A stretch of 64,000 bases of DNA from Chloranthus sessilifolius (GCA_021018995.1 CM037596.1:11049501-11113500), one strand, 5' to 3'; shown: positions 11,545 through 22,933, counted from the first letter of the stretch. Translations and numbers: made by a program. Notes: generated from the sequence alone by a model not told the origin.

Positions 11545-12816
11545 CTTCTGAGTGACGTGATGTCAAACTCAGACAATAACAACTGCCATCGTGCAGTTTG
11601 CCCAGTAAGAGTCGGCTTCTCGAACAGGTATTTTAATGGGTCCATGAGGGCTAGGAGTAGTACGGCCTGAGACAGCAGGTAATGGCGGAGCCTTTGAGTA
11701 GCCCATATAAGAGCTAGGCATGCTTTCTCCATATGAGAATAGTGTGTTTCATAATCAGTAAACTTCTTACTTAGATAGTAAATGGCCTGCTCTCTTCTTC
11801 CCGTCTCGTCATGTTGACCTAAGACACATCCCATCGAGACTTTCGTCATGGAGAGATACATCAAGAGTGGTCTCCCTGGCTCAGGTGGTACCAACACAGG
11901 TGGATTAAGGAGGTAGCTTTTGATTTTATCGAAGGCTGTCTGACAGTTGTCGTTCCATTCAACAGGCGAGTTCTTCCTTAGTAGCTTGAAGATCGGTGTG
12001 CAGATGGGTGTTAGTTGTGTAATGAACTGACTGATATATTGTATTCTGCCCAAGAACCCTCTGACCTCTTTCTCAATAGATGGCAGTGGCATTTCTATGA
12101 TAGCTTTGACTTTAACTGGGTTGACCTCGATCCCTCTCCTGCTGACAATGAATCCCAACAGCTTTCCGGACATAGCACCAAATGCGTACTTTTGTCGATT
12201 CAGATGTAACCTGTACTTTTTCAACCTCTCAAACAGCTTCTGGAGGTTTACCAAGTGGTTGCTTCACTTCGGTGACTTGGCTATCATATCATCGACATAT
12301 ACTTCAATTTCTCGATGCATCATGTCATGAAATAGCACAGTCATAACTCTTTGGTATATTGCACAAACATTCTTTAGGTCAAACGGTATGACTCGATAGC
12401 AAAAGGTTCCCCATGGAGTAATGAATGTAGTCTTCTCCCGATCGGCCTCTGCCATCTTTATCTGATTGTATCCTGAGAATCCATCCATAAATGAAAGCAT
12501 CCCGTGCTTAGCAGTGTTATCGACTAAGATGTCGATGTGTGGCAGTGGCAAATCATCCTTCGGGGTCGCCCTATTCAAATTTCAGAAATTTATACACATG
12601 TGGACCTTTCCATCTTTTCGGTATAGGCACAATATTGGCTAGCCACTGCGAGTATTTGGATATCATGAGAAACCTCACGTCATACTGCTTGATGACCACA
12701 TTCTTGACTTTTAGCATCCACTCGGGTCGGAGACGTCTCAGCTTTTGTTTAATTGGCTTCATATCAGGGTAGAGAGGCAACTCATGCTCAACCAAATCAG
12801 TGTCTAGACCAGGCAT
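11541..12816 (-). pseudogene. Tat reverse transcriptase with linked RNase H
   Basis: RT copies the element's RNA into DNA. Fingers/palm start near 12816 (MPGLDTDLVEHELPLYPDMK). Conserved blocks follow: ATPKDDLPLPHIDILVD, SFMDGFSGYNQIKMAEADRE, TFITPWGTFCYRVIPFDLKN and EVYVDDMIAKS, whose YVDD is the catalytic centre (about 12285). The thumb (GFIVSRRGIEVNPVKVKAI) leads into RNase H (PLLMYLSMTKVSMGCVLGQH; YYLSKKFTDYETHYSHMEKA). Three frames are needed, with breaks near 12575 and 12260. Confidence 0.9.
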
Positions 12817-12828
12817 GTCCTCGTAGGA

Positions 12829-13772
12829 TCAAGCAAAAATGTCTTGGTATGATAGAAGGAATTCGATCATGCTTTTTCTTTCTTCGGGAGATAGTGACGT
12901 TCCGCTATTGGTTATTCTAGGAATCTCCTCAGTCCCTAAATTGATATCTTTTGTTTCTTCGATAATGGGGGTAGGGCCATGCTCAAATTTAGCAAACCGA
13001 TCAAGGAGCTCATTGGGGAGCTCCTCCAAGGGTTGATCCTCGTCCAGACTCGTAACACCTACCTCTTCCTGTATTTCTACAGGGAAGGGGTCAATTTTAT
13101 GTGGGACGGGTATTTCGATTAAGGCATCCTTTTGTGGGACTTTTTCTAGAATTTTAAATGACGATATTTTTGAACTTTGGATTTTTTCAATGTTTTTGGA
13201 ATTTTATATTTTTTCCATGCTTTTGAGATTTTTGTTTTCTTCAGAGTCGGACCCTTGGTAAGGCGGGTTGCTATATATATAGGTATTGCCTGCCAAGGGC
13301 TTATCTCACCTTTTATAGGTTTTTTTTTTAGGAAACAGGTGCCAAACTTTAGGCCACTCTCTGCTTTCAGGGTTTGGGGAAAAGATGCCCAGTTGCGTAC
13401 CTGAGGGGCCGCTCCTTTACCTGTTGAGATGGAGGGTGCTGATTGATATGGCTTATTGGAGTCAGCCTCCATCATATTGATCCCCAATTTGTCCGAGATG
13501 ATGTCCTCAAATGTTAATACCGTTTCGCTGTGATTAACCACAGGGGGTGTTTGTTCAGGTACTGGTCGTCATTCCTCGAAGAGGGATAATGCGGCCAAAT
13601 CTATCTCCAGGCAGGGAAGAGAGATGTTGGGATTGGTGGGATGGGCAGGGGCTATGAGTTTGTGTGCGGTCAAATGGGTTACCCCGTTTTAATCGATCTT
13701 TACTACCCTTGCGCTGACAAAGGAATCTCTTATGTGCGGCCTAGGGCGAGGTTTCTCTTTTATGTTGATTCC
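12829..13772 (-). pseudogene. Tat pol linker between protease and RT
   Basis: Minus-strand frames at 13541-13146 and 13029-12829 join protease to RT. The latter contains TSLSPEERKSMIEFLLSYQD, the SxxExxxLxxLLxxYxDIFA-like stretch found just ahead of RT in Ty3/gypsy elements. The rest is Pro/Lys-rich without a recognisable domain and has stops. Confidence 0.6.
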
Positions 13773-14474
13773 TCAAGCTCTTGCAATTGCGGCGACCCTG
13801 GCTTTCTCTTTGGCCTCTCGGACCTCTTCCTCCGTGGGCTTGTATCCTAGCCCAAATCGTACTTTCTGTCCTTTGGCCACAACTGGCTCTCTTCTGCCTT
13901 GCAGTCTAGGCCCAAGCCCTCGACCTTTCTGATAGCCCCACCTTTGGAGCATAGCCACCGCCGCTACCATACCGCCTCTCGTTTTAGGAATGATGCCCTC
14001 AATGGGCTCTGGGAGTATCGTTGATACCTCATATTCAAAATTATGGAGGTCGACATCCTCAGCGGTGTGCGGTACATCCAACATATTGGGTTTTTCGACG
14101 CTATTGGCGGCCTTTTCTTTTTCACTGTGCCCCTCGCCGATGATCGTGATGATCTTGTGCCCATATGTAAATTTGAGTTTCTTGTGCAAAGTGAAAGGTA
14201 TGGCTCTGACCTTGTGCAGCCACAGGTGTCCCAACAATAGATTAAAAGAGGATTTGATATCCATTACTTGAAATAAGATGGAGAAGGTCATTGGCCCGAT
14301 CAATAGCTCAAGATCAACTTCTCCCATTATTTCTCTCCTGATATTGTCAAAACCTTTAGCGCTGATTCTGGTGGGCCTCAACATGCATGGATCGACCCCG
14401 ATCTTGGTGGCGGTTCTTAAGGGGCATATATTCAATGCGGACCCATTGTCGATTAGAATCAGGGGGATTACCAT
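13773..14474 (-). pseudogene. Tat aspartic protease with G-patch domain
   Basis: The N-terminus reads VIPLILIDNGSALNICPL, the retropepsin flap/active-site region; the usual D-G/T-G is D-N-G here. GHLWLHKVRAIPFTLHKKLK is typical of this protease family. Residues about 165-200 carry GGMVAAVAMLQRWGYQKGRG followed by LG, a G-patch (glycine-rich RNA-binding) domain. G-patches beside retroviral-type proteases are known from betaretroviruses and some plant Ty3 elements. This 233-codon frame is open, the longest intact pol piece, but its ends are broken from gag and RT. Confidence 0.8.
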
Positions 14475-14948
14475 GTTTTCCTACTCGACCGTTATATTCA
14501 AAGACTTCGAGTAGCTACCTCCTTCTTCTGGCAAGTTAGCATCAGAAAATGAAATGGCATTCGGAGCCATTACTTGCCCAATTATATGCCCGACTTCATC
14601 TGGACTGACCTGAAGTGACATATGTGCATTTTTCAATGCCCCCATTAACGCTTGGAAATGGAGTGGGGACGTCATTAACAAATCCCACACAGTTATATGG
14701 GCGGGCATTCTTCTTAGCTAAGTCTCCAGTATATGTTCCTGACTCATTTTTTCAAAGGGATTCATCACGATATCTTTATTCCCCTCAGGCTAGGCTTATA
14801 CTGTCACTGGCGCTTCTGGCTGCTTTGATATCCTCCCAAACCGTGTGAAAAAGTTCACTGCCCCCTCTCTGCTACTGCTGTCGGCGTTAGCGTTGGTCTG
14901 TTCATAACTCAGTGGGACCTGGTGAGGATCATAGGTTGGTCCTGATAT

Positions 14949-15848
14949 CTAGAACGGAATAGCTGCTGGTGTCAGAGGCACTTGTACTGCGGGCTCAGGA
15001 GGTGTAGGCAACACTTGATTTATTTCGATGGTGGTGGGTTGGGTGGCAAAATTGGGCCAAATGGGGGTGGTGAAGCTTGAGAGTAGTGGTATTGGGGGAA
15101 AAAGGGTGAAAGTAGGCCATTGGTAGCTGATAGGTAGTGGGGTTTCGGGGGTTTGATGGGCCATTAGGTGATTGACGGGAGTGGCAGAGCTTGCAGGTGG
15201 TTGGGCAGGGAGTAGTGGGGTGGGCACATGCCATTGGTAGTTTATTGGTGGTGGGGGATTGGGGGCATGTTGGTTTATTGGGTAATTGGTGAGGGTGGTG
15301 GTGTATGGTTGGTATGCATTGATATGCACATAATTGACAGGGGTGGGTGATGGAAAGTATGCCATGAGATCCAAGGGTTCAATTTGCAGAGTCGGGTTAG
15401 GAAAATAATCTGATAAATTCAAGGGTTCAATTATCCCGATGTTCCTTTCTTCCATATTCCTTGACAATGGCGCCACATAACTCTCCCGATCATTGATGTA
15501 ATCGGATGGGTCAAATTCAAACTTCTCTTCACTATCTATCATTTCGACGGTGGGTCTAGGACCTGCTCCTCCGATAGGATATGGGGGTAGTGGCACCTGG
15601 TGAATGTTCGCATGCTGAGAAGGTGTAGGTGGAATGATTATTTCGGCTTCAATCAAATCGAGGAACGCATGCTTCAATGGGAAGCAGCGATCAGTTGGGT
15701 GACCCAGACCCTGATGAAAGTTACAATGAGTATTCGGGTCATAATTCTTTGGGATCGGGCGAGGAGGAGGTTGCGGTTGACGGATAGTGACTAATCCCTT
15801 TTCTACTAACAAAGGTAGAAGTACACTCAAGGATTGCCCCAGAGGCAT
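14949..15848 (-). pseudogene. Tat Gag C-terminal region with zinc-knuckle-like motif
   Basis: The frame begins after a broken start and reads THCNFHQGLGHPTDRCFPLK, the C-x-x-H-x4-GH-x3-RC knuckle-like motif seen in Tat Gag proteins. A long Pro/Thr-rich tail follows (about residues 140-299) and includes repeated PINYQW and PLxPxxPP strings. It is 299 codons without a stop. No catalytic function; it would bind RNA in the capsid. Confidence 0.7.
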
Positions 15849-16205
15849 AAAAACTCGATCGTAGCGGGTTCTCCTCTACTCTGGAGTCATTTGCATTCCT
15901 TGCCCATTTCCTATTCTCTGCATTTGCTCAGGCCAAATTGGTGCTAGTGAGGCTACCTGAAATTGAAATGGGGTAGTATTATTATTGGGTCTGGTATTGG
16001 CAATGTTCTAAACATCGGCCCCTGTTCTCTTCTCGTTCCTCTGTTCTGAAAATCTTCTACTGCAAAAGAATCTGTTTAAAAAGAAGAATAACCACAAAGT
16101 GAGTGCAGAAAGACCTGAAAAAATAGAGTGTTGGTCCTGCAAGAAGAAAGGTCACTTGAGTTTTGAGTGCCCATAAAATTAGGGCAAAGGGAAAACCCAT
16201 GATGA

Positions 16206-16874
16206 TCAGGAAAAGGTAGTGTTGGTCACTAATATGGCCCTGCTTGCCAACATTTCAGATAGTTGGTGCCCACTGGGTCCGCTCAGCATGTTCTTATTCA
16301 AACGGCCCTCCCTAATGACATCCTCACATCGGTTAGCATTTCTCACTAGATCAGCAAAACTGGACTGCTGCTGGTACACTAAAAAGTTTGAGATCACTGG
16401 CAGAGTATTCTTTGAAATTATCTCTATCTGCTCATCATCAGGTATTCTATTTCTGACTTGAGCTGCCAGTGCTCTCCTCCGTCCTAGGTAGTGGTTGAAG
16501 GTCTCGTTCTGGTTCTGTTTCAAACGGGCCAAATCAGATTTACGCTGCTCAATGTCTATATTATAGACATATTATTCTTGAAAGAGGTGCGTCAAGTTCC
16601 TCCACATTTTTATCATGGATGGTTCTAAAGATGTGAACCATCTCAAAGCCAGACCGGTCAGACTCTTCTGAAAGACTTTTATTAGTAGTCTTTCGTCCCC
16701 TCTGTATTGGCACATGTCCCCACAGTAGGACTTCAGGTGCGCAATAGGATTGCCAGTGTCATTATATTTGTCAAAGGTTGGCATTTTAAATTTTGAGGGC
16801 AGGGGAACCTCAGCGAATAGACATAAATCTGTGAAGTCCGTGGCGCTGAAATCCACGCCAGACTCTTTTGACAC
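16206..16874 (-). pseudogene. Tat Gag capsid region (retrotransposon gag domain)
   Basis: Two frames (16874-16572 and 16532-16206) read PLPSKFKMPTFDKYNDTGNP, SYCGDMCQYRGDERLLIKVF and ALRWFTSLEPSMIKMWRNLT, then RLKQNQNETFNHYLGRRRAL. These are the conserved retrotrans_gag stretches (W-F-x-x-L; ETF-x-x-Y). A stop near 16570 divides them. Confidence 0.82.
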
Positions 16875-16947
16875 AGGGGCCGCTTTCTCGGCCGTTAGTT
16901 GGACTTAACTCTGGGCCACCAAGGGATAGGCAATTAGGGGAGGAGGG

Positions 16948-18204
16948 TTAAGGTTGGTCAAGCCCCAGCGTAGGTCCCGCTATTCCTAATCTCGTCCTCC
17001 TTATACTGCTGGTCGGCATAATGTGCAGTGAGGGTGAGATTCTCTTGTGGGTGTTGTATGGGTTGGACGGGAATGACATGAGTGGGGGTTGGGTGAGCCC
17101 ATTGGGGGTGAGGAAAGGTTTGTTGGGTGTTGAGATTTTGGCTTTGAGGTGGGGCCTAATGGGGCCATTAGGTATGGGGGAAGGTTTCGAGACGACCTTG
17201 GGGTGTGGGACCATGGGAAAATTGGTTTTGGGATATGGCATGGGTCTGACCCGACTGTGAAGGTGGGGTGAAATGTTGGGGGTGTTGTGGAAGGTATGAG
17301 TATGGGGTTTGGGTTTGGGCCATGAAGCCTTGGTCATTTTGGGCCATGGGCCATTGATGGTTTGGGCCATGGATCCTTGACAGGATTGGGCCATGGGCCC
17401 TTGGTGGGGCTGGCCTAGTGGGCCTTGATGGGTTTGGGCCATGGGCCCTTGGTGGGTCTAGGTCATGGGCCCTAGGTGGGTTTGGCCTAGTGGGCCTTGG
17501 TGGGTTCGGGCCATGGGCCCTTGGTGGGTCTGGGTTGTAGTGTACTGGGCCATTGGGCCCTGGAAAAAAGGGGTTTGGGCTAATGGGCCTTGGGTCATAT
17601 GGGTAGTGGGGGGTTGGGCCATGGGGCTTTGGGGTAAGTGGGTAATAGGGGTTTGGGTGGTGTGGATTATGGGGGGTTGATGGGGGTCATTGGGAAGTGA
17701 GGCATGGAGATTGGTTAGGGTGTGAGATGGGTTGAGGGACACGGGGTGTGGAGGAGGGGAGGTGTTTTGAGAAGCCTTCCACATGGAGTAGGCTTGGAAC
17801 ATCTCCTCCATCATGGTCATGGAAGGAGGATTGGATGTGGATGACGGATTTAAGGGATAATTGGATATGGATGGGATGGAGGTGGAGGAAAGATTGGGCA
17901 TGGCCATGGTAAGTGATGGGATATGGGATGGATTGAAGGAATGAGATGGGGCATTGGCAAAGGGGGATGATGAAGGGTAAAGTGTGGGTGTTTGAAAAAA
18001 ATCGGGTGTGGCCCCGATAAAAATGGGCATGACCCAAGTAGATGGGGGGACTTGTGGGGGATTAGATAGGGCGGAAGTGGTGTATGTGAATGTGGGTGGA
18101 TTGGGCCTATAGGGGGAAGATGGGAAATGAGGCATGGATGTGGATTGGGGGAATGGGTTTGGGTTTTGTAGGGGTGTGGAAGGAAAATGAATCGGATTTG
18201 GCAT
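16948..18204 (-). pseudogene. Tat Gag N-terminal Pro/Gln-rich region with short repeats
   Basis: Starts near MPNPIHFPSTPLQNPN (18204) and runs to 16948 with one stop at about 17457. The middle is low complexity, with repeated GPMAQTHQGPLGQTHLGPM-type units of 7-9 residues, produced by a GGGCC(C/A)-rich 21-27 bp DNA repeat at 17339-17620. Such N-terminal extensions are frequent in large Tat elements. Whether it was translated with gag or separately is unknown. Confidence 0.6.
17339..17620. repeat. In-frame short tandem repeat in gag
   Basis: The core GGCCATGGGCCCTTGGTGGG recurs about ten times at 21-27 bp spacing with substitutions. It encodes the Gly-Pro-Met/Leu-Ala/Gly-Gln repeats on the minus strand. 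Confidence 0.75.
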
Positions 18205-18684
18205 GGGTATGGTTTGGGTTTTGTAGAAGCTAGGCTTCCGGGAAATGACCTATTTTTTTTTTGTGATCGATTCTCTCCTCACCGCACCTAAAGGGCTTGA
18301 GTCCGGTATAACTCGCTAGCGCGCTCCCCAAGGGTTTTAACTTTTGGAATGGGAACTCACCCGATATACCTCCGGCGCGAGCGCCTTCTCAGATACTAGG
18401 TAGGCTGGGACTTTTCTGGGTCATTACCACTAGGGGTTGCCGCCATACTAAGACCCGGGTGGTTGTGTGTTTGTCAAATCCCAACCCTTTTGAAAATCTA
18501 CCCCGTAAAAATAAGTTAATTAAGCTCTCTAACTCGGTTCAATTTTAATTTTTCAAAGCTTTTCTTCTTCTTTTGTTTGGAAGTTTTCTTTAGTTCAAAA
18601 ATTGGGGGTGATGATCCCGTGCCGCCACTACGGGTCGACGTTCACTATTAGGATATGACAAGAAATAAGGAAAATGACGGGGCT
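18205..18684. other. 5' leader of the Tat element, proximal part
   Basis: Non-coding sequence between the tandem repeat and gag. No conserved domain or large frame is visible. Confidence 0.4.
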
Positions 18685-19030
18685 AGTCAAGTGACTAAGC
18701 GAAAAATATAAAGTTCTAAAATTTAAAGTCGAATCGTAAAGGTAGGTAAGAAAGGTGTCAGTCAAGTGACTAGGCAAAAATTACTGAAATTTAAAGCTGG
18801 AATGTAGGGGTAAGTAAAAAAGGTGCCAGTCAAGTGACTAGGCAAAAATTATTAAAATTTAAAGCTGAAATATAGGGGTAAGTAAAAAAGGGGGCCAGTC
18901 AAGTGACTAGGCAAAAATTGCTTAAATTTAAAGCTGAAATGTAGGGGTCAGTAAAAAAGGTGTCAGTCAAGTGACTAGGCAAAAATTGCTGAAATTTAAA
19001 GTCGAATCGTAGGCATAAGTAAAATGACGT
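18685..19030. repeat. Tandem repeat in the Tat leader (five units of about 68 bp)
   Basis: Units begin with AGTCAAGTGACTAGGC at 18685, 18760, 18828, 18897 and 18965, followed by AAAAATT and a TTTAAAG-containing stretch. The first unit is the most diverged and longest. Confidence 0.88.
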
Positions 19031-19123
19031 AATCAGAGGGGTGAGTAAAAAAAAATAGCAATAAAAAGGTTATAAAAATAAAAAATAAAGAGGCCAAATT
19101 AAAGGAAAAACTCTACTAGCTAC

Positions 19124-19141
19124 TCCCCAACAGAGTTGCCA
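19124..19141 (-). other. Primer binding site of the Tat element
   Basis: Two bases inside the 5' LTR the minus strand reads TGGCAACTCTGTTGGGGA. The leading TGG pairs with a tRNA CCA end. The matching tRNA was not identified from memory. Confidence 0.7.
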
Positions 19142-19859
19142 TCTATGCAATCGTGGGATTTGTGACCATCCCGTCACGGCGATGCACTTGCTTGCAAAAA
19201 ATATAAAGTCGCCACCCAGAGCTTTTGGTGTCTCGGGAAACCTGGTTCATTTTTATGAGCATCGAAGTGCTAAAAATATGACTCTGAATCTGGTCCACAC
19301 CAAAGGCTCTTGAGTAGGGGCTTCGGTTATCGATCGGGAAGGTGTTAGGCATCCGATCAACTCGCTTAACGTGGTCTCTACTAATGGCTAAAATAAAAAA
19401 AAAGTAAAAAAAAAAAGAAAATGGCTTCCTCTTGCCCAAAAGGGCCTAGAATCCTATTTGTGCCCCTCCGTTTCTACAGAAAATTCGGCGGCGTAACGGT
19501 ACAAATGGGAGGATGAGAAGAGCTAAAAAGAAATAGAAGAAGAAAGGGGAGAGCCGAAGCCCTCAGGCCCTTGTAGCATCATAAGAGAGCCTTGCGTAGT
19601 TTGCTTTTGAGGCTTGAATGGAGGAAAGAGGGGTCCTAACCACTAAGGCTTACTAGCTAAGAGGTAGAGAAGGGAGGCAAATGGATAGCACACACCTAAC
19701 CTAGAGGTTTTTTAGGAAAGGTAAGGCATGGAATGAGGTTTTGAAATTTTAGAATTTGTATGAGCAATGGTGCACCAAAGGGAGAAAGATCTTCTCACTT
19801 TAAGCTCTTTCTCTTTTAGGCAAAAATTCTCAACCCTTAAACCAAGGGGTGGGGGGCTC

Positions 19860-19867
19860 TATTTATA
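19860..19867 (-). promoter_or_regulatory. TATA box in the 5' LTR
   Basis: The minus strand reads TATAAATAGAGCCCCCCA. Transcription would start roughly 30 bp further left, near 19830, and run through the leader into gag. Confidence 0.7.
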
Positions 19868-20045
19868 GGAGCCTTGAAATGTGTGGAAGGGTCCTCCAAT
19901 GGTGGATGATGGGGTGAGGCCACTTGAGGGGTTGCAAATAGTTAGTGAATGGGTGCAACAAAACTATCAAAACACACCCCAAAGGTTGAGATGGTCAACA
20001 AGTCAAATCCCAATCACGAATTTTGGGATAAAACATTCTTGTTCA

Positions 20046-20233
20046 TATGCACAACTAATAGTTCCAAATGTCTGATAAACGATGCTAACAGAAAAGTTGG
20101 GTTGCGAGGAGTACACATTTAAAACTGGCGCAACTAATAGTTGCGTCAGGCTTAATTTCTGGGAGAAGTGGCTTGGCGCAACTAATAGTTGCGCCAGGCA
20201 AAAGTATTATTGGTGCAACTATTAGTTGCACAA
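20046..20233. repeat. Inverted-repeat motif cluster in the 5' LTR U3
   Basis: Four copies of GGCGCAACTA-n-TAGTTGCGCC-type sequence lie near 20046, 20126, 20176 and 20212. The one at about 20177-20197 is perfect; the others have one to four changes. They match the cluster at 1089-1359. Confidence 0.85.
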
Positions 20234-20642
20234 AATCCCTAGGGGGTCACTTGAAATTACATTTCAGCCCTCCGGGTTCGGGCTACCATATCTTTTGATT
20301 TGTAACTCCGATTAGGGTGATTCTTGGACCGTTGAAAAGTTGATGACTTCTAATTTTTAATGGTATGAGATTTGATTACAGTAGATGGCCGTAGCTAGTT
20401 TTGGTGCACCCCTCCTTTTTCTAAAGCTTGGGAGGTTAGGTTTAGGTTCAGAATGGGTTCTAAGGGTCGGGATGACTAGGGTTGATTCTTAAGGGTCCGG
20501 AAGAGATTCCTAGGGGTTCGAAAAGGTTCCTAAGGGTTTAGAAATGTTCCTAAGCGTTTCATACATGCCATCAAAAGCTCAGAAGTGCACCTCTTTCGAA
20601 ATGTGTTCTGATTGGGCCTTGGGCCGAATTTGAGTGTCTACA

Positions 20643-20647
20643 TGATT
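20643..20647. repeat. Target site duplication of the Tat element, right copy (TGATT)
   Basis: This directly follows the LTR end GTGTCTACA and is identical to 66-70. Five-bp duplications are usual for LTR retrotransposons. Confidence 0.9.
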
Positions 20648-22600
20648 AAAACTTGCTTGAGTTATGTGGGCCGACTATTTGAGCCACCTAGTTGGGCTGA
20701 CTATTTGGGCCAACCAGTTGGGCCGACTATTAGGGCCGAGCAGTTGGGTAGACTAATTGGGTTGACTTTGGGTCATAACTTGAACCTTAGAATGTGTACA
20801 ATTTAGGTGTTAGAGCTTCACACCTAGTTAAAGCAAGTGGATAAGATTAACACCTTGCTTTGGTATTATAGCTTAACACCGAATCTAGTGGATAAGTGGT
20901 TTGGGTGTGCAACCCCCACACCGAACCAAAAGTTTAGTTATATAATAGTTAACACCCTGTTTAGGTATATGTGCTTAACACCGAACCAAACTAATACACC
21001 ATTTTGGGTGTGCGAGCTTCACACATAACCAACCCCATAAGAGCATAGACTTATTTCGGTGTATAAGCTTCACACCGAAACTACCCCCACGCTATAAGCA
21101 AGCCCCACCTGTGGGTTTTCATTTGTCTTGCAAAGCTTGAGAAAAGAGAAAGAGAGGAAGGAAAAGAAAGAAAAAAGGAAGAGGAAGGGTTTGCTTCTTC
21201 TTCATTGGGTGGACCTCCATCAACTTCTTCTTAGATCCACCGCAAGAGGGCACCCTTCCATGTCGCGATTAAGATCAAGAGCATGAGAGAACTCTCCCAA
21301 ACCCTCTTTTAGTTTGAGAACCAAACCCCATTTACACCTCTCTAGATCCTTTTATTTCAAGCAAGAGAGATGTTGGGTTGTTTGTAAGTTGGGAGGAGTC
21401 GATCTTCGTCCGTTGTAATCGAAAGAATCAAAGAGGACAAAGAGTTTGGGGCATTGGAGGAAAGAGGGTTTCACATCAAATCCATCAGTTTCAGTCCATG
21501 TGGAGCGTGCGCACACATGATTGGAAGGTGAAATTCAATTTAATTTGGTTGGAATTAGTTTAGATTTGATTTAAACGTGATTGGAATGCACATAAATGAG
21601 TTTTGGGTGTTTTGGATCAAAGAAGAAGCCTGAAGGGTTTCTGAAATTATCAAAACCAATCGATCGATTTAGAAATTGATCGATCGGATTTTATAAAATA
21701 GAGAATTGAAAATTTACTAGAGAAATTGATCGATCAATTTTGGAAATAGATTGATCAGATTTCGAAATCGATCGATCGATTTTGATTGAGCTTGCCGACA
21801 CTGCTTTGATATTTTAGCCATAACGTTTTATTCCGAACTTCGATTGACGCAATTCTCATGATATTGGAAAGAAGACAACGAGTTCTATAACTTTAGTGAA
21901 TTAAATTTCTAAGTTAACACGAACTTGCTCATTTCCACATCGATTTTGAGAAAATACTTAAATATGTCTAAGTTATTAGGAATTAAGGTCAATCCTTAAT
22001 ACATTATATATTTGTGATATAGATTGAGGGCAGGAAGCCATCGATAAGACTTTGTTTTGAGTCGCACAACTTCATAGTTAAGGTAGGGAAAATTTAACCT
22101 TTAATTTCACCCTTGTCTTTGATTTATAGATTCTCACGATATGATTAGATTGTATTAGCACTTGTGATTTAACTTTGATTCGTAGAATGTCATGAAATGA
22201 TTAATGAAACATGATGAGTTTGATTGTCATTAGGTTAGAAATGAAACTATTTGAAATTAGAACTTTGAATTCTTTGAAAGGTATCAAAATTGCTAAACTT
22301 AGAATATGAATTTGAATATGATATGAAAAGAAGTCTGTAATTGAATCTGATTTGACTGATGTTAGGAAATCTTTGAATCTTTGAAATATAATTGAAGTTT
22401 TTGGAATTATTAGTTGCATATGAAATTTTGAATATGGAATTTGGAACTCTGAGTTAGAATAAGATCGATTTATCTTGGAATCATTAGTATGATCACGAAA
22501 TTGAACTTTGTACCCAAAAGTGAATATGTATTTAGAAAAATAAACTTTGAACATAGGTTGTGAATATGAATACAAATCCGAACTTTGAACAATAATGTGA
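20643..22600 (+). mobile_element. Left arm of the palindromic LTR-like unit
   Basis: With 1-65 this forms an arm of ~2 kb. Read left to right it matches the reverse complement of 25200-23105: GGGCCGACTATTTG, CCCCACCTGTGGGTTTTC, GGAGGAGTCGATCTTCG, repeated TCGATCGATTT and TTTGAATCTTTGA-type blocks. It has the composition of a Ty3 chromovirus-type LTR. It includes a pyrimidine/GAAAG-rich stretch (21125-21190). Confidence 0.8.
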
Positions 22601-22610
22601 ATTCTGAATC

Positions 22611-22933
22611 AACCCATCGTACCGGTCTAGTATGCAGTGTGTACGGATTAACCCGTCATGTCGATCCAGTATGCAGTATTCAGTGTGTACGGATAACCCA
22701 TCGTACCAGTCTAGTATGCAGTATATAGTGTACAGTATGTAGTGTCTACGGATAACCTGCTGTACCGGTCCAGTATGCAGTATACAGTGTGTATGGATAA
22801 TCCATCGTACCGGTCCAGTATGCAGTATATAGTTGGTATGAAAAACCCGTTGTACCAGTCCAGTATGAAATATGCAGTGTGTACGGATAACCCACCATAC
22901 CGGTCCAGTATACAGTGTGTAGTGTGTACAGAT
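22611..22933 (+). repeat. Central minisatellite, about 45-bp unit, seven copies
   Basis: Units begin AACCC(A/G)TCGTACC(G/A)GTC and end with GTGTGTACGGAT; lengths are 39-59 bp, mostly 45. The array is unidirectional, so it is not itself palindromic. Frames on both strands are open across it only because of the repeat. Confidence 0.9.

Larger units (their letters stand above)
71..20642 (-). mobile_element. Complete, decayed Ty3/gypsy retrotransposon of Tat type (20.6 kb)
   Basis: The element runs right to left. It has two long LTRs starting TG (mutated to TA in the right copy) and ending CA, a PBS beside the right LTR, a polypurine tract beside the left LTR, and TGATT on both outer sides (66-70 and 20643-20647). 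The pol order PR-RT-RH-IN is Ty3/gypsy. The second RNase H after the RT-linked one, the great length and antisense genes downstream of pol are known traits of the Tat lineage (Ogre, Grande and Retand relatives); assignment to Tat is inference. All coding parts are broken by stops and frameshifts and the LTRs have diverged, so the copy is old and non-autonomous. The interrupted host sequence rejoins cleanly if the element and one TGATT are removed. Confidence 0.88.
19144..20642 (-). repeat. 5' LTR of the Tat element (right side, 1499 bp)
   Basis: Starts TATGCAATCG (TG mutated to TA) and ends GTGTCTACA. It is collinear with 71-1770, with an internal deletion next to the TATA box (after 19870). 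It would hold the promoter of the full-length RNA. Confidence 0.9.

Noticed and set aside
22611-22933. Regularly spaced repeats resembling a CRISPR array.
   Set aside because: Repeats are contiguous without unique spacers and lie in a plant retroelement context.
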